A stretch of DNA of 37,812 nt from contig CALGLR010000027.1 in the NCBI GenBank assembly GCA_937959395.1, forward strand, positions 1-37,812, written 5' to 3'. Source of the stretch: an uncultured Flavobacteriaceae bacterium (GTDB taxonomy: Bacteria; Bacteroidota; Bacteroidia; Flavobacteriales; Flavobacteriaceae). Shown here piece by piece: positions 9,399 through 18,369 of the stretch (positions are counted from its first letter, which is position 1; every line of letters begins with the position of its first letter). The translations under genes were made by a program, and so were the position numbers. The notes beneath the pieces were generated by a model, which was given only the letters and a program-made list of their open reading frames with translations, did no database searches and had not been told where the DNA came from.

Positions 9399-10439
9399 AT
9401 GGAACAAAAAAAACAAGTTTTTGACAATGTGTTAGGCCTAATAGGGAATACACCATTAATAAGACTAAACAATATAACTAGAAATTTTAAAGGGAATTAT
9501 TATGCTAAAGTAGAAGCATTTAACCCGGGGCATTCTTCAAAAGATAGAGTTGCATTATATATTATAGAGCAAGCAGAAAAACAAGGACTTTTAAAGCCTG
9601 GAGATACTATTATTGAAACGACTTCTGGTAATACTGGTTTTAGTATTGCTATGGTTAGTATTATTAAAGGCTATAATTGTATTCTAGCAGTAAGCTCAAA
9701 ATCTTCGGCCGATAAAATAGACATGCTTAAAAATATGGGGGCTCAAGTTTATGTTTGCCCTGCTAATGTTAAAGCAGACGATCCTAGATCCTATTATGAA
9801 GTCGCTAAAAAACTTCATAAAGAAATAAAAGGCTCTGTATATATTAATCAATATTTCAATGAATTAAATATAGATGCACACTATGCGTCTACAGGTCCAG
9901 AAATATGGAATCAAACCAATGGAGAAATTACTCATTTAGTTTCATGTAGTGGAACAGGAGGAACAATTTCAGGAACGGCAAGGTATTTGAAAGAGAAGAA
10001 TACAGATGTAAAAATAATAGGTGTTGATGCGTACGGTTCTGTTATTAAAAAATATCACGAAACTCGCGAATTTGATGCCAATGAAATTTATCCGTATCGA
10101 ATAGAAGGTTTAGGTAAAAACCTTATCCCTACGGCTACAGATTTTGATGTTATTGATCAATTTGAGAAAGTTGCAGATCAAGAAAGTGCATTAACAGCTA
10201 GAGAACTAGCTATAGAAGAAGGATTATTTGTAGGTTATACCTCTGGTGCAGCTATGCAAGCAATTAAACAATTAAATGAAAAAAAGACATTTAATGACAA
10301 TGATAATATTGTTGTTATTTTTCCAGATCATGGCTCGCGGTATATGAGTAAAATATATAGCGACAAATGGATGGATGATCAAGGCTTTTTTGATTTAGAA
10401 AAAGAAATAGAAACAAAAGAGATACAGTACATTAAATAA
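9399..10439 (+). CDS. PLP-dependent cysteine/cystathionine-beta synthase family enzyme; candidate cysteate synthase
   Basis: 346 residues, fold-type II PLP enzyme. The PLP lysine is Lys48 in NPGHSSKDR. Other motifs are the phosphate-side TTSGNTG (about 74-80), [12 protein letters not shown] as the glycine loop, and a C-terminal [13 protein letters not shown]. There are no CBS domains, and the length is slightly above CysK. Family members make cysteine, cystathionine or, with sulfite, cysteate. The gene lies 186 bases before an alpha-oxoamine synthase gene on the same strand. In Bacteroidota that make sulfonolipids, a synthase of this family supplies L-cysteate (CapA) for an acyltransferase of that kind (CapB). 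Cysteate synthesis is therefore an inference from context; ordinary cysteine synthase is the main alternative. Confidence 0.8.
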   Translation: MEQKKQVFDNVLGLIGNTPLIRLNNITRNFKGNYYAKVEAFNPGHSSKDRVALYIIEQAEKQGLLKPGDTIIETTSGNTGFSIAMVSIIKGYNCILAVSSKSSADKIDMLKNMGAQVYVCPANVKADDPRSYYEVAKKLHKEIKGSVYINQYFNELNIDAHYASTGPEIWNQTNGEITHLVSCSGTGGTISGTARYLKEKNTDVKIIGVDAYGSVIKKYHETREFDANEIYPYRIEGLGKNLIPTATDFDVIDQFEKVADQESALTARELAIEEGLFVGYTSGAAMQAIKQLNEKKTFNDNDNIVVIFPDHGSRYMSKIYSDKWMDDQGFFDLEKEIETKEIQYIK

Positions 10440-10453
10440 TTAATTTATAAATG

Positions 10454-10492
10454 ATAGCTAATCATGGTATTAACATTTTAGCTATTTTTTTT
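10454..10492 (+). terminator. Probable terminator
   Basis: ATAGCTAA (10454-10461) pairs with TTAGCTAT (10478-10485) across a 16-nt loop, followed by a T run. It suggests that the next gene has its own promoter. Confidence 0.65.
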
Positions 10493-10538
10493 GTTAATAA
10501 TACAATTGAAAACATTATGAGCGAAAGTGAGAAATGTT

Positions 10539-10546
10539 TAATTTTG
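10539..10546 (+). promoter_or_regulatory. Putative -7 box of alpha-oxoamine synthase gene
   Basis: TAATTTTG fits TAnnTTTG, 80 bases before the start codon and after the upstream terminator. No -33 TTG at the proper spacing is seen. Confidence 0.35.
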
Positions 10547-10625
10547 TTATATATAAACTTGATTTAATAGCTGAAAATAAAAGTTTTATTTTATACTATT
10601 GAATACGCTGACAATGAAAAGATAG

Positions 10626-11888
10626 ATGAAAGACTTATTCGAAAAGATATATAAAGATAAAGGCCCTTTAGGAAAATGGGCTTCGCAAGCAGAAGGTTAT
10701 TTTGTGTTCCCTAAACTAGAAGGAGAAATTTCAAATCGAATGAAATTTCAAGGAAAAGATGTAATTACTTGGAGCATAAACGATTATTTAGGATTAGCAA
10801 ATCACCCAGAAGTTCGTGAAATAGATGCTAAAGCTGCAGCCGATTACGGATCTGCTTATCCTATGGGAGCAAGAATGATGTCTGGTCATACAGATTTACA
10901 TGACCAACTTCAAGATGAATTAGCAGAATTCGTTAGCAAAGAAGCGAGTTACTTATTAAATTTTGGTTATCAAGGTATGGTATCTACTATAGATGCATTG
11001 GTTGCTAAAGACGATATTATTGTTTATGATGTAGATGCTCATGCTTGTATTATAGATGGTGTACGTTTACATATGGGTAAGCGATTTACTTATAAACACA
11101 ACGACATTGAAAGTTTAGAGAAAAATCTTGAGCGTGCTACTAAAATGGCAGAACAAACTGGAGGTGGTATTCTTGTTATTTCTGAAGGTGTCTTTGGAAT
11201 GCGTGGAGAACAAGGACGATTAAAAGAGATTGTTGCTTTAAAAAGTAAATATAATTTTAGACTTTTTGTAGATGATGCTCATGGTTTTGGAACTTTAGGA
11301 AAAACAGGAGCAGGAGCAGGAGAGGAACAAGGTGTTCAAGATGACATCGATGTGTATTTTGCAACTTTTGCTAAATCTATGGCAAGTACTGGTGCATTTA
11401 TTGCTGGAGACAAAGAAATTATTGATTACTTAAAATATAACTTACGTTCTCAAATGTTTGCTAAATCGTTACAAATGCAACTCGTAGTTGGGGCATTAAA
11501 ACGTTTGGATATGTTAAGAACAATGCCAGAGTTAAAACAGAATTTATGGACAATCGTAAATGCATTACAATCTGGTTTAAAAGATAGAGGGTTTGATATA
11601 GGAACAACACAAAGTTGTGTAACTCCTGTATACTTAAAAGGAAGTATCCCTGAAGCAATGGCTTTAGTAAGAGATTTACGTGAGAATTACGGAATATTTT
11701 GCTCAATTGTAGTTTATCCTGTAATACCTAAAGGTTTAATTTTATTAAGAATGATTCCTACAGCAACTCATACATTACAAGACGTCGAAGAAACTTTAGA
11801 TGCTTTTGATGCCATTAGAGATAGATTAGAAAACGGCACATACAAACGTATGTCTGCTTCATTAATGAAAGCAATGGGTGAAGTATAA
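10626..11888 (+). CDS. Alpha-oxoamine synthase; candidate cysteate (or serine) C-fatty-acyltransferase
   Basis: 420 residues, fold-type I PLP enzyme of the group that includes serine palmitoyltransferase, KBL and BioF. Visible residues are His139 in DAHAC (stacks on PLP), Asp216/His219 in DDAHGFG, and the Schiff-base Lys250 in ATFAKSMAS. SMSGHTDLH-type contacts appear as GARMMSGHTDLH. Such enzymes condense an acyl-CoA or acyl-ACP with an amino acid and release CO2. In Flavobacterium johnsoniae and relatives a close relative makes 3-keto-capnine from cysteate, needed for sulfonolipids and efficient gliding. The cysteine-synthase-like gene upstream favours cysteate over serine, but sequence reading alone cannot separate the two. 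No biotin or threonine-degradation genes are nearby, arguing against BioF or KBL. No reductase for the next step is in this window. Confidence 0.85.
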   Translation: MKDLFEKIYKDKGPLGKWASQAEGYFVFPKLEGEISNRMKFQGKDVITWSINDYLGLANHPEVREIDAKAAADYGSAYPMGARMMSGHTDLHDQLQDELAEFVSKEASYLLNFGYQGMVSTIDALVAKDDIIVYDVDAHACIIDGVRLHMGKRFTYKHNDIESLEKNLERATKMAEQTGGGILVISEGVFGMRGEQGRLKEIVALKSKYNFRLFVDDAHGFGTLGKTGAGAGEEQGVQDDIDVYFATFAKSMASTGAFIAGDKEIIDYLKYNLRSQMFAKSLQMQLVVGALKRLDMLRTMPELKQNLWTIVNALQSGLKDRGFDIGTTQSCVTPVYLKGSIPEAMALVRDLRENYGIFCSIVVYPVIPKGLILLRMIPTATHTLQDVEETLDAFDAIRDRLENGTYKRMSASLMKAMGEV

Positions 11889-11910
11889 AAGCTCATTAAT
11901 TCTTAAAATA

Positions 11911-11950
11911 AAAAATCCGATTCATATAGTTGTTATGAGTCGGATTTTTT
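11911..11950. terminator. Bidirectional terminator
   Basis: A 16-bp stem (11911-11926 with 11934-11949, one G-T pair) with A and T tracts on both sides. It separates the convergent genes ending at 11888 and 11955. Confidence 0.92.
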
Positions 11951-11954
11951 ACTC

Positions 11955-13076
11955 TTAAGAAAGTGTTTTCTTATATGTTTTTCTTCGTTTAAAGACTTTA
12001 GGGTCAAAGTGTTTCCATATTTTATGAATCGCATCATTATCCTCTAACTCTGGAGTTCTATAACAGTTTACAATGTTTTTACTTTTAAAAGTTTCATAGT
12101 ATTCATTAAAAATCACTGCATGAACGCCTTTATTTTGGTAATCTGGGTGTACTCCAATTAGATAAAAGACAACATCTTTGTTATTCTTTTTAGCATCTAA
12201 AAGTTTTGTAAAACCTAAAGGAAATAATTTTCCATTCATTTTCTGTAAGGCTTTAGCAAATCGTGGCATTACAATAGCGAAAGCTACTAAATTATCATCT
12301 TTATCAGTAACAAACTTTATATATTCCGGATTTACAAAACTTATAAATTTCTTTTTAAAATATTCTTTTTGTATATCAGTAATTTCAACAAAAGAAGATA
12401 ATGAAGAATAGGTTGCATTAAATAAATCGAACATACGATCCACATAAGGCATAACTTCTTCTGTTTTAGTTAACTGAAGTGCATTTAATTGATAACGCCT
12501 TTTTATGAGCTCTTGTGCTTTTTTGAAAAATTCAGGTTTAACATTTGCGAAAGGGAATTTACTCTCAGAATATTCTTTTTCTATTATAAAACCGTGCGCT
12601 TCGTAATGTTTTGTATAATATGAATGATTATACCAGCTTATCATAGAACTTAAATGATTAAACCCTTCAGTTAAAACACCAACCTTATCTAAATTAGAAA
12701 AACCAACAGGTCCTTCAGTGTAAGAAAGTTTATTAGTGTTTCCTATTTTATAAACTTCATTTAAAAGTGCTTTAGAGACTTCTAAATCATCAATAAAGTC
12801 AAACCAACCAAAACGCATTTTTTTTTGGTCTTGATTTTTTACTTCTAACCAATTAATTATAGCGGCAATTCTACCAACAATTTTATCATTTTTATAAGCT
12901 AGAAAAAAGGTAGCTTCTGCATCATTAAAAATCGGATTCTTTTTTTTATTGAAAGTTGCTAATTCTTGATTAATAATAGGAGGAACCCAATATTTGGAGT
13001 CTTTGTACAATGAAAAAGGAAATTTAACAAATTGTTTCATTTCCTTTTTAGATTCAGCTTTTTTAATTTTTATCAT
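11955..13076 (-). CDS. GNAT-superfamily acyltransferase; candidate lipid N-acyltransferase
   Basis: 373 residues. The N-terminal part has KFPFSLYKDSKYWVPP and KKNPIFNDAEATFFLAYKND, followed by KIVGRIAAIIN, a GNAT core strand-turn. A second acetyltransferase-like half ends in VVFYLIGVHPDYQNKGVHAV, which fits the acetyl/acyl-CoA-binding motif A (Q-x-x-G-x-G/A is degenerate here as NKGVHA). Large GNAT proteins with this WVPP layout are often annotated only as N-acetyltransferases. The bacterial ceramide synthase (bCerS) is also a GNAT-like protein of about this length. Convergent placement against the oxoamine synthase gene makes N-acylation of capnine or sphinganine a reasonable hypothesis, no more. 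It lies 23 bases after the barrel gene on the same strand, so the two are probably cotranscribed. Confidence 0.7.
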   Translation of the reverse strand: MIKIKKAESKKEMKQFVKFPFSLYKDSKYWVPPIINQELATFNKKKNPIFNDAEATFFLAYKNDKIVGRIAAIINWLEVKNQDQKKMRFGWFDFIDDLEVSKALLNEVYKIGNTNKLSYTEGPVGFSNLDKVGVLTEGFNHLSSMISWYNHSYYTKHYEAHGFIIEKEYSESKFPFANVKPEFFKKAQELIKRRYQLNALQLTKTEEVMPYVDRMFDLFNATYSSLSSFVEITDIQKEYFKKKFISFVNPEYIKFVTDKDDNLVAFAIVMPRFAKALQKMNGKLFPLGFTKLLDAKKNNKDVVFYLIGVHPDYQNKGVHAVIFNEYYETFKSKNIVNCYRTPELEDNDAIHKIWKHFDPKVFKRRKTYKKTLS

Positions 13077-13099
13077 ATAATAGCGACTACGGTAAAATA

Positions 13100-14116
13100 T
13101 TAGTTATCATCAAAATCAACATCTTGTGACTCCTTTTTTCTTTTTTTAGTTTCTCCACCGTCTTTATCTTTTTTGCCTTTACCTTTGGCGCGTTTTCTTC
13201 TTTTTCCTTCTTCTTTTGCATCATTATTATTATCTATATCTTCCTCAGGATCTTTGTGAAAATCAAATCGATAAGAAACTCCTAAATTAATACTGAATAC
13301 AGAAGGTGTGTCTTTTGTATTAAAGGTTAATGCGGTATCTAACTGAAAATCTTCACTCCATAAATAAGCACCACCAAAGCGAAATAAATTATCGGCATAA
13401 AAATCACTTTTAATACCTTGTGCTTCACCAAATAAAACTAATTTTTGATTAAGTGCTTTTGTAAGTGTTAATATGTATTGAAAATCTGAAAAATCTGTAC
13501 CAATACGATCTTTAATTAAATTGATAACAAAAACAAATCCGCTAGCAAAATTATTTTGTGTTGCTAATATTACTTTAGGACTAAAACCTTCAACTCCAGG
13601 AGCAGTGTAAGGATTGTCTGGAGTATCATAGACTCCAGCAACAGTAACAGAAACAGCAGGAAGTAAATCTTTAAAACTAAAGCCTTTAGAACGGGCGCTA
13701 TATATGTTAGGTTTTTCTTCTTCAGCATTCTTATAAGGATCGTAAACCAAATATTTAATTCCTACTGCTAAGTTTCTAAAATTTGAACGTTTAGATTCTA
13801 TTTCTCCTATAGATGTTGTAAATAATCGTTTATCATTTTGATAAATACCTTCAATGTTTACTTCTAACTGTGGGAATAAAAAACCATAACGCGCAGCAAA
13901 GTCGACTCCAAATCCAGAGTCGGCATACTTTAAAAGAGAATGTTCTTCCTTAACAGTATATGGGCCAGCTTCTAATTGAACGACACCAGTACCAACAGAA
14001 AAAGCAGATCGAGAAACGCCAGGCCTGTTAGAATTTATTACTTCTGTATATTGCGCATTTGTTATTTGAAACACAAAACAAAGCAGTATTAATAAATAGA
14101 TTTTTTTTAAAGACAT
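13100..14116 (-). CDS. Outer-membrane barrel protein, MetA-pathway/transporter type
   Basis: 338 residues with a signal peptide (MSLKKIYLLILLCFVFQITNAQ). The mature start, YTEVINSNRPGVSRSAFSVGTGVVQLEAG, is characteristic of the Bacteroidota transporter family related to Phenol_MetA_deg. It continues as alternating beta strands up to SINLGVSYRFDF at about residue 285. The last 50 residues are quite different: acidic (PEEDIDNNND), then strongly basic (GKRRKRAKGKGKKDKD, KKRKKES), ending DVDFDDN. The tail starts after the last predicted strand and probably lies in the periplasm. Substrate unknown. It precedes the GNAT gene by 23 bases, suggesting an operon. Confidence 0.75.
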   Translation of the reverse strand: MSLKKIYLLILLCFVFQITNAQYTEVINSNRPGVSRSAFSVGTGVVQLEAGPYTVKEEHSLLKYADSGFGVDFAARYGFLFPQLEVNIEGIYQNDKRLFTTSIGEIESKRSNFRNLAVGIKYLVYDPYKNAEEEKPNIYSARSKGFSFKDLLPAVSVTVAGVYDTPDNPYTAPGVEGFSPKVILATQNNFASGFVFVINLIKDRIGTDFSDFQYILTLTKALNQKLVLFGEAQGIKSDFYADNLFRFGGAYLWSEDFQLDTALTFNTKDTPSVFSINLGVSYRFDFHKDPEEDIDNNNDAKEEGKRRKRAKGKGKKDKDGGETKKRKKESQDVDFDDN

Positions 14117-14135
14117 AAAATGTATGGTTTGGATT

Positions 14136-14143
14136 CAAATATA
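14136..14143 (-). promoter_or_regulatory. Putative -7 box of barrel-GNAT operon
   Basis: Minus-strand TATATTTG matches TAnnTTTG exactly, 20 bases before the start codon at 14116. No -33 TTG was found at normal spacing. Confidence 0.4.
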
Positions 14144-14240
14144 GAGATTTTATATTTTTTTTAAGTATTAAAATCTCAAATTAAACCTCAAGAATTGTAT
14201 TTTTGCGTTAAATTAAATTTATTCTTCAAGTACTTTGTGA

Positions 14241-14495
14241 ATGGGACTTTTAAGGACATTACTTTTTATAGCATTATTTTATTATGGTTTTAAAATTCTA
14301 TCTAGAATTTTTGCACCACTAATACTTAAATACGTTACAAAAAAAGCTGAACAGCGTTTCGGAGGGCAATTTGGTAACTTCTCCAATAAACAGGAGCAAA
14401 AAACAGAAGGTGAAATTTCTATAGATAAAGTTCCAAAAAATAAATCATCCAATTCAACCATTGGTGAATATGTAGATTACGAAGAATTAGACTAA
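14241..14495 (+). CDS. DUF4834 family small membrane protein
   Basis: 84 residues. One N-terminal membrane segment (LLRTLLFIALFYYGFKILSRIFAPL) is followed by a basic stretch, KYVTKKAEQRFGGQFG, and a charged tail ending GEYVDYEELD. The layout matches DUF4834, a Bacteroidota family of unknown function. A TATTTTTG -7-like box lies at 14198-14205. It lies 106 bases before the YfhO gene on the same strand; cotranscription is possible. Confidence 0.75.
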   Translation: MGLLRTLLFIALFYYGFKILSRIFAPLILKYVTKKAEQRFGGQFGNFSNKQEQKTEGEISIDKVPKNKSSNSTIGEYVDYEELD

Positions 14496-14601
14496 ATAGT
14501 TCTTTGTTTTTAGCTATAATGGATGGATAAGAAAATTAAAATTTCTATTTAATTCTCAAAAAATAGTACTACTTTTCAAGTTCAAAGATTAATAATACTT
14601 C

Positions 14602-17061
14602 ATGCAACTATCAGTTAAAAAAGTTATCCCTCACTTATTGATATTATTAGGGTTTATCGCCATATCTTTAATCTATTTTAGCCCAGTTTTAAAAGGTAAA
14701 AAGATCATACAAAGCGATATTGTTCATTATACAGGAATGGCAAAGCAGCAAAACGATTTTCGTGAGCAAACAGGACAAGAAACCTACTGGACGAATAGTG
14801 CTTTTGGAGGCATGCCAACATATCAATTAGGAGCAAAATACCCTCATAACTATATTAAAAAGTTAGATTTAATACTCCGTTTTTTACCAAGACCTGCAGA
14901 TTATTTGTTCCTGTATTTTATTGGTTTTTATATTTTACTATTAAGTTTAAAAATAGATTTTAAACTAGCAGCTTTGGGGGCTTTGGCTTTTGGTTTTTCC
15001 ACTTATTTGGTTATAATAATAGGAGTAGGGCACAATAGTAAAGCGCATGCCATTGCTTATATGCCTTTAGTATTAAGTGGAATATTACTTACTTTTCAAC
15101 GAAAGTATATCATTGGTTTTTTAATAACCGCAATAGCGATGGGATTAGAATTGGTTGCGAATCATTACCAAATGACTTACTATTTAATGTTGCTGGTTAT
15201 TGTTTTAGGTATTGTATATCTAATAGATGCTTACAAAAAAAAGATATTACCACATTATTTCAAGTCTGTTGGTATACTAATAGCGGCTGTGATAATTGCA
15301 GTAGGTTTAAATGCTACAGGAATTCTAGCAACTCAAGAATACGTTAAGGAAAGCACGAGAGGGAAAAGCGAATTAACAATTAATGCCGATGGATCTCCTA
15401 AAGAAGAATCTACAGGGTTAAGTAAAGAATACATTACAGAATATAGCTATGGTATCGCTGAAACTTTTAACTTATTTATCCCGCGATTTTTTGGAGGTGG
15501 AAATTCAGAAGAATTAGGTAAAGATTCTAATACTTACAATGCGTATCGAAAGTTAGGAGCATCTTCAACCCAAGCAGCTGAAGAAGCAAAACGCGCACCT
15601 ATGTATTGGGGAAATCAACCCATAGTTGAAGCACCAGCTTATGTTGGAGCTGTTATATTGTTTTTGTTTGTGTTTGCATTGTTTTTAGTTAAAGGACGCT
15701 TAAAATGGTGGCTGGTTGCTGGAATCATTACATCACTTCTGTTATCATATGGAAAGAATTTATCTTTTTTAACGAACTTCTTTATAGATTACTTCCCTAT
15801 GTATAACAAGTTTAGAGCGGTGAGTTCTATTCAAGTTATTTTAGAGCTCTGTATTCCTGTTTTAGCTATTGTAGGATTAGGACGTTTGTTTAATGATTTT
15901 GAAAAAGATGAAGATAAGTTTAAAGCTTTAAAATACACGACTATAATAGTAGGAGGATTAGCAGTCTTGTTGTTACTTTCTGGACTTACTGGGGTATTGG
16001 ATTTTATAGGATTTAGAGATTCACAATATAGACAAGCTTATGGTTTAGATTTTGTTGATGCCATTAGAGCAGATCGAAAATCTATTTTTACAACCGATGC
16101 CTTAAGAACACTACTACTTATAGGGCTTTCTGCTGGAGCTATTTATTTGTTTTTAAAGAAAAAACTTAATGAAATCAAACTAATAGTGGCATTTGCATTA
16201 TTAATTGTATGCGATTTAGTTCAAGTAGACAGGCGTTATGTTAATAGTGATAATTTTGTTTCGGCTTCTCAAGTTACTAAGCCTTATGCTCCTAATAAAG
16301 CCGATTTACAAATACTAAAAGATAAATCGCATTTTAGAGTGTTAGACGCCACAAATGGAGCTGCGCGTTCTTCTTATTTTCATAATTCATTAAATGGATA
16401 TAATGCCGCAAAGCTTAAGCGTTTTGATGAGATTTTCGATTTTTATATTGCTAGAAATAATATTAATGTATTAAGTATGCTAAACACGAAATACATTATT
16501 GCTGAGGAGAAAGGAGAAATTTTTCCATTTACAAATACAGAGGCAAATGGTAATGCGTGGTTTGTTGAGCAATTAAAGAAGGTGGAATCTGCTAATGAAG
16601 AAATAATGGCATTAGATAGTTTAGATACTAAGAAAATTGCTATTACGAGCTCTGCAAATGCAACTAAAAAAGCTTTTCCTATTAAAGGAAGTAAAGATGC
16701 TTTAAAACAATTTTTCTATTTAGACTCTGTAGCATCTATAAAAGTAACAGACTATAAACCAAATTATATTAAATACGAATCAAATAATAATAATGATGGT
16801 TTTGCAGTTTTTTCTGAGATTTATTATGGAGATGGTTGGCAAGCAAGTATAGATGGAGCAAACGTGCCACATGCAAAAGTAAATTACTTACTTCGCGGAA
16901 TGGATGTACCAAAAGGAAACCATATTGTAGAGTTTAAATTTGAAGCTAAAGTTGTTGAAACAGGTAGTAAAATAGCACTTGCAAGCTCTTTATTACTAGG
17001 GGTTTTATTAGTCTTAGGTTTATTTTTCGAGTTTAGAAAAAATAAGATTACGTCTAAATAA
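14602..17061 (+). CDS. YfhO-family polytopic membrane protein
   Basis: 819 residues. An N-terminal membrane helix (LLILLGFIAISLIYFSPVLKG) is followed by an extracytoplasmic loop (YWTNSAFGGMPTYQLGAKYPHNY), about ten more hydrophobic segments up to residue about 545, and a soluble C-terminal domain of about 240 residues. It closes with a last helix (IALASSLLLGVLLVLGLFF). YfhO proteins have a GT-C-like architecture and are thought to glycosylate cell-envelope polymers using lipid-linked sugars. The stop codon overlaps the next start by one base (TAATG), so the glycosyltransferase is probably translationally coupled, supporting a surface-glycan role. Confidence 0.85.
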   Translation: MQLSVKKVIPHLLILLGFIAISLIYFSPVLKGKKIIQSDIVHYTGMAKQQNDFREQTGQETYWTNSAFGGMPTYQLGAKYPHNYIKKLDLILRFLPRPADYLFLYFIGFYILLLSLKIDFKLAALGALAFGFSTYLVIIIGVGHNSKAHAIAYMPLVLSGILLTFQRKYIIGFLITAIAMGLELVANHYQMTYYLMLLVIVLGIVYLIDAYKKKILPHYFKSVGILIAAVIIAVGLNATGILATQEYVKESTRGKSELTINADGSPKEESTGLSKEYITEYSYGIAETFNLFIPRFFGGGNSEELGKDSNTYNAYRKLGASSTQAAEEAKRAPMYWGNQPIVEAPAYVGAVILFLFVFALFLVKGRLKWWLVAGIITSLLLSYGKNLSFLTNFFIDYFPMYNKFRAVSSIQVILELCIPVLAIVGLGRLFNDFEKDEDKFKALKYTTIIVGGLAVLLLLSGLTGVLDFIGFRDSQYRQAYGLDFVDAIRADRKSIFTTDALRTLLLIGLSAGAIYLFLKKKLNEIKLIVAFALLIVCDLVQVDRRYVNSDNFVSASQVTKPYAPNKADLQILKDKSHFRVLDATNGAARSSYFHNSLNGYNAAKLKRFDEIFDFYIARNNINVLSMLNTKYIIAEEKGEIFPFTNTEANGNAWFVEQLKKVESANEEIMALDSLDTKKIAITSSANATKKAFPIKGSKDALKQFFYLDSVASIKVTDYKPNYIKYESNNNNDGFAVFSEIYYGDGWQASIDGANVPHAKVNYLLRGMDVPKGNHIVEFKFEAKVVETGSKIALASSLLLGVLLVLGLFFEFRKNKITSK

Positions 17062-18350
17062 TGCACAAAAAACGAGTACTTATAATTACTTATTATTGGC
17101 CGCCAGCAGGAGGGCCAGGAGTACAGCGTTGGTTAAAATTTGTAAAATACCTTCCAGAATTCGATATAGAACCTATTGTTTATTGCCCTGAAAATCCCAG
17201 TTACCCACTATTAGATGAAAGCTTAGTAGAAGAAGCTTTAACGTATTCAGTAAAAACAATAACGCAACCTATTCGTGAACCATATAAACTAGCTAAACTC
17301 TTTTCAAAACAAACAAAAACGATAAGTAAAGGTGTTATTTCAGAAGAAAAGAAACAAGGCTTAGTTGAAAAGTTATTGTTATTCGTGAGAGGTAATTTTT
17401 TTATACCAGACGCGCGAAAAAATTGGATAGCTCCTTCTGTAACTTATTTATCCAAATATATATTAAAGGAGAATATAGATACAGTTATTACTACTGGGCC
17501 TCCGCATAGTATGCATTTAATAGGTCTTAAATTAAAAAAAGAGTTAAATATAAAATGGATAGCCGATTTTAGAGATCCATGGACAACAATAGGCTATCAT
17601 AAGAAGTTAAAACTCACTAAGAGTGCTAAAACCAAACATAAGACATTAGAGAAAACAGTTTTGAATACTGCTGATCGCATTGTTGTTACAAGCTGGGGAA
17701 CTAAAAGGGAATTCAAAAAAATTACGAAGCAGCCAATTAAAGTCATTACTAATGGTTTTGATGAAGAGCTTATTAACAATCAAAGCTTAGATAAATCGTT
17801 TTCAATTTCGCATATAGGTTCTTTATTATTTGAAAGAAACCCAGAAGTATTATGGAAAGTTTTATCCGATTTAGTAAAAGAAAATGATGAATTTGCTAAA
17901 AGTTTAGAACTTAATTTTGTAGGTTTTATTAATGATAACGTGCTTCAATCTATTAAAATAAACAAATTAAGTAATTATGTAAATGACATTGGTTATATTG
18001 AACATAATGAGGCTATTATGTATCAAAAAAAATCGCAATTATTATTACTTATAGAAATAGATTCAGAAGAGACTAAAGCAATTATTCCAGGAAAATTGTT
18101 TGAGTATATAATGTCTAAAAGACCAATTGTTGCAATAGGCCCAGAGGGTTCAGATGTTGCTCGTATTTTAAAAGAAACAAATACAGGAAACTATTTTGGT
18201 TATAAAGACTATAATGTGCTTAAAAGTCAAATTTTAAATTACTTCAACGCTTACAAAGCAAACCATATAGAGGTTATAGGAAAAGATATCGAAAAGTATA
18301 ACAGAAAATCGTTAACAAAATCATTGGTGACTTTAATTAATGAATTATAA
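17061..18350 (+). CDS. Family 4-type glycosyltransferase
   Basis: 429 residues, GT-B fold. The N-terminal domain begins KRVLIITYYWPPAGGPGVQRWLKFVKYLPE, with the Gly-rich acceptor-side loop of GT4 enzymes. The mid part has ITTGPPHSMHLIGL and WIADFRDPW, typical of Bacteroidota members. The C-terminal domain carries KVITNGFDEE, FSISHIGSLLFERNPE and PGKLFEYIMSKRPIVAIGPEGSD, the nucleotide-sugar-binding region with the Glu of the E-x7-E type signature only partly kept. It starts on the last base of the YfhO gene and is followed after 19 bases by a flippase. The sugar and acceptor are unknown. Confidence 0.9.
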   Translation: MHKKRVLIITYYWPPAGGPGVQRWLKFVKYLPEFDIEPIVYCPENPSYPLLDESLVEEALTYSVKTITQPIREPYKLAKLFSKQTKTISKGVISEEKKQGLVEKLLLFVRGNFFIPDARKNWIAPSVTYLSKYILKENIDTVITTGPPHSMHLIGLKLKKELNIKWIADFRDPWTTIGYHKKLKLTKSAKTKHKTLEKTVLNTADRIVVTSWGTKREFKKITKQPIKVITNGFDEELINNQSLDKSFSISHIGSLLFERNPEVLWKVLSDLVKENDEFAKSLELNFVGFINDNVLQSIKINKLSNYVNDIGYIEHNEAIMYQKKSQLLLLIEIDSEETKAIIPGKLFEYIMSKRPIVAIGPEGSDVARILKETNTGNYFGYKDYNVLKSQILNYFNAYKANHIEVIGKDIEKYNRKSLTKSLVTLINEL

Positions 18351-18369
18351 ATTTACCTAAATTGAACCT

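Noticed and set aside
10626-11888. Assignment as KBL or BioF
   Set aside because: No threonine dehydrogenase or biotin genes nearby, and the context with a cysteine-synthase-like gene fits another product better.
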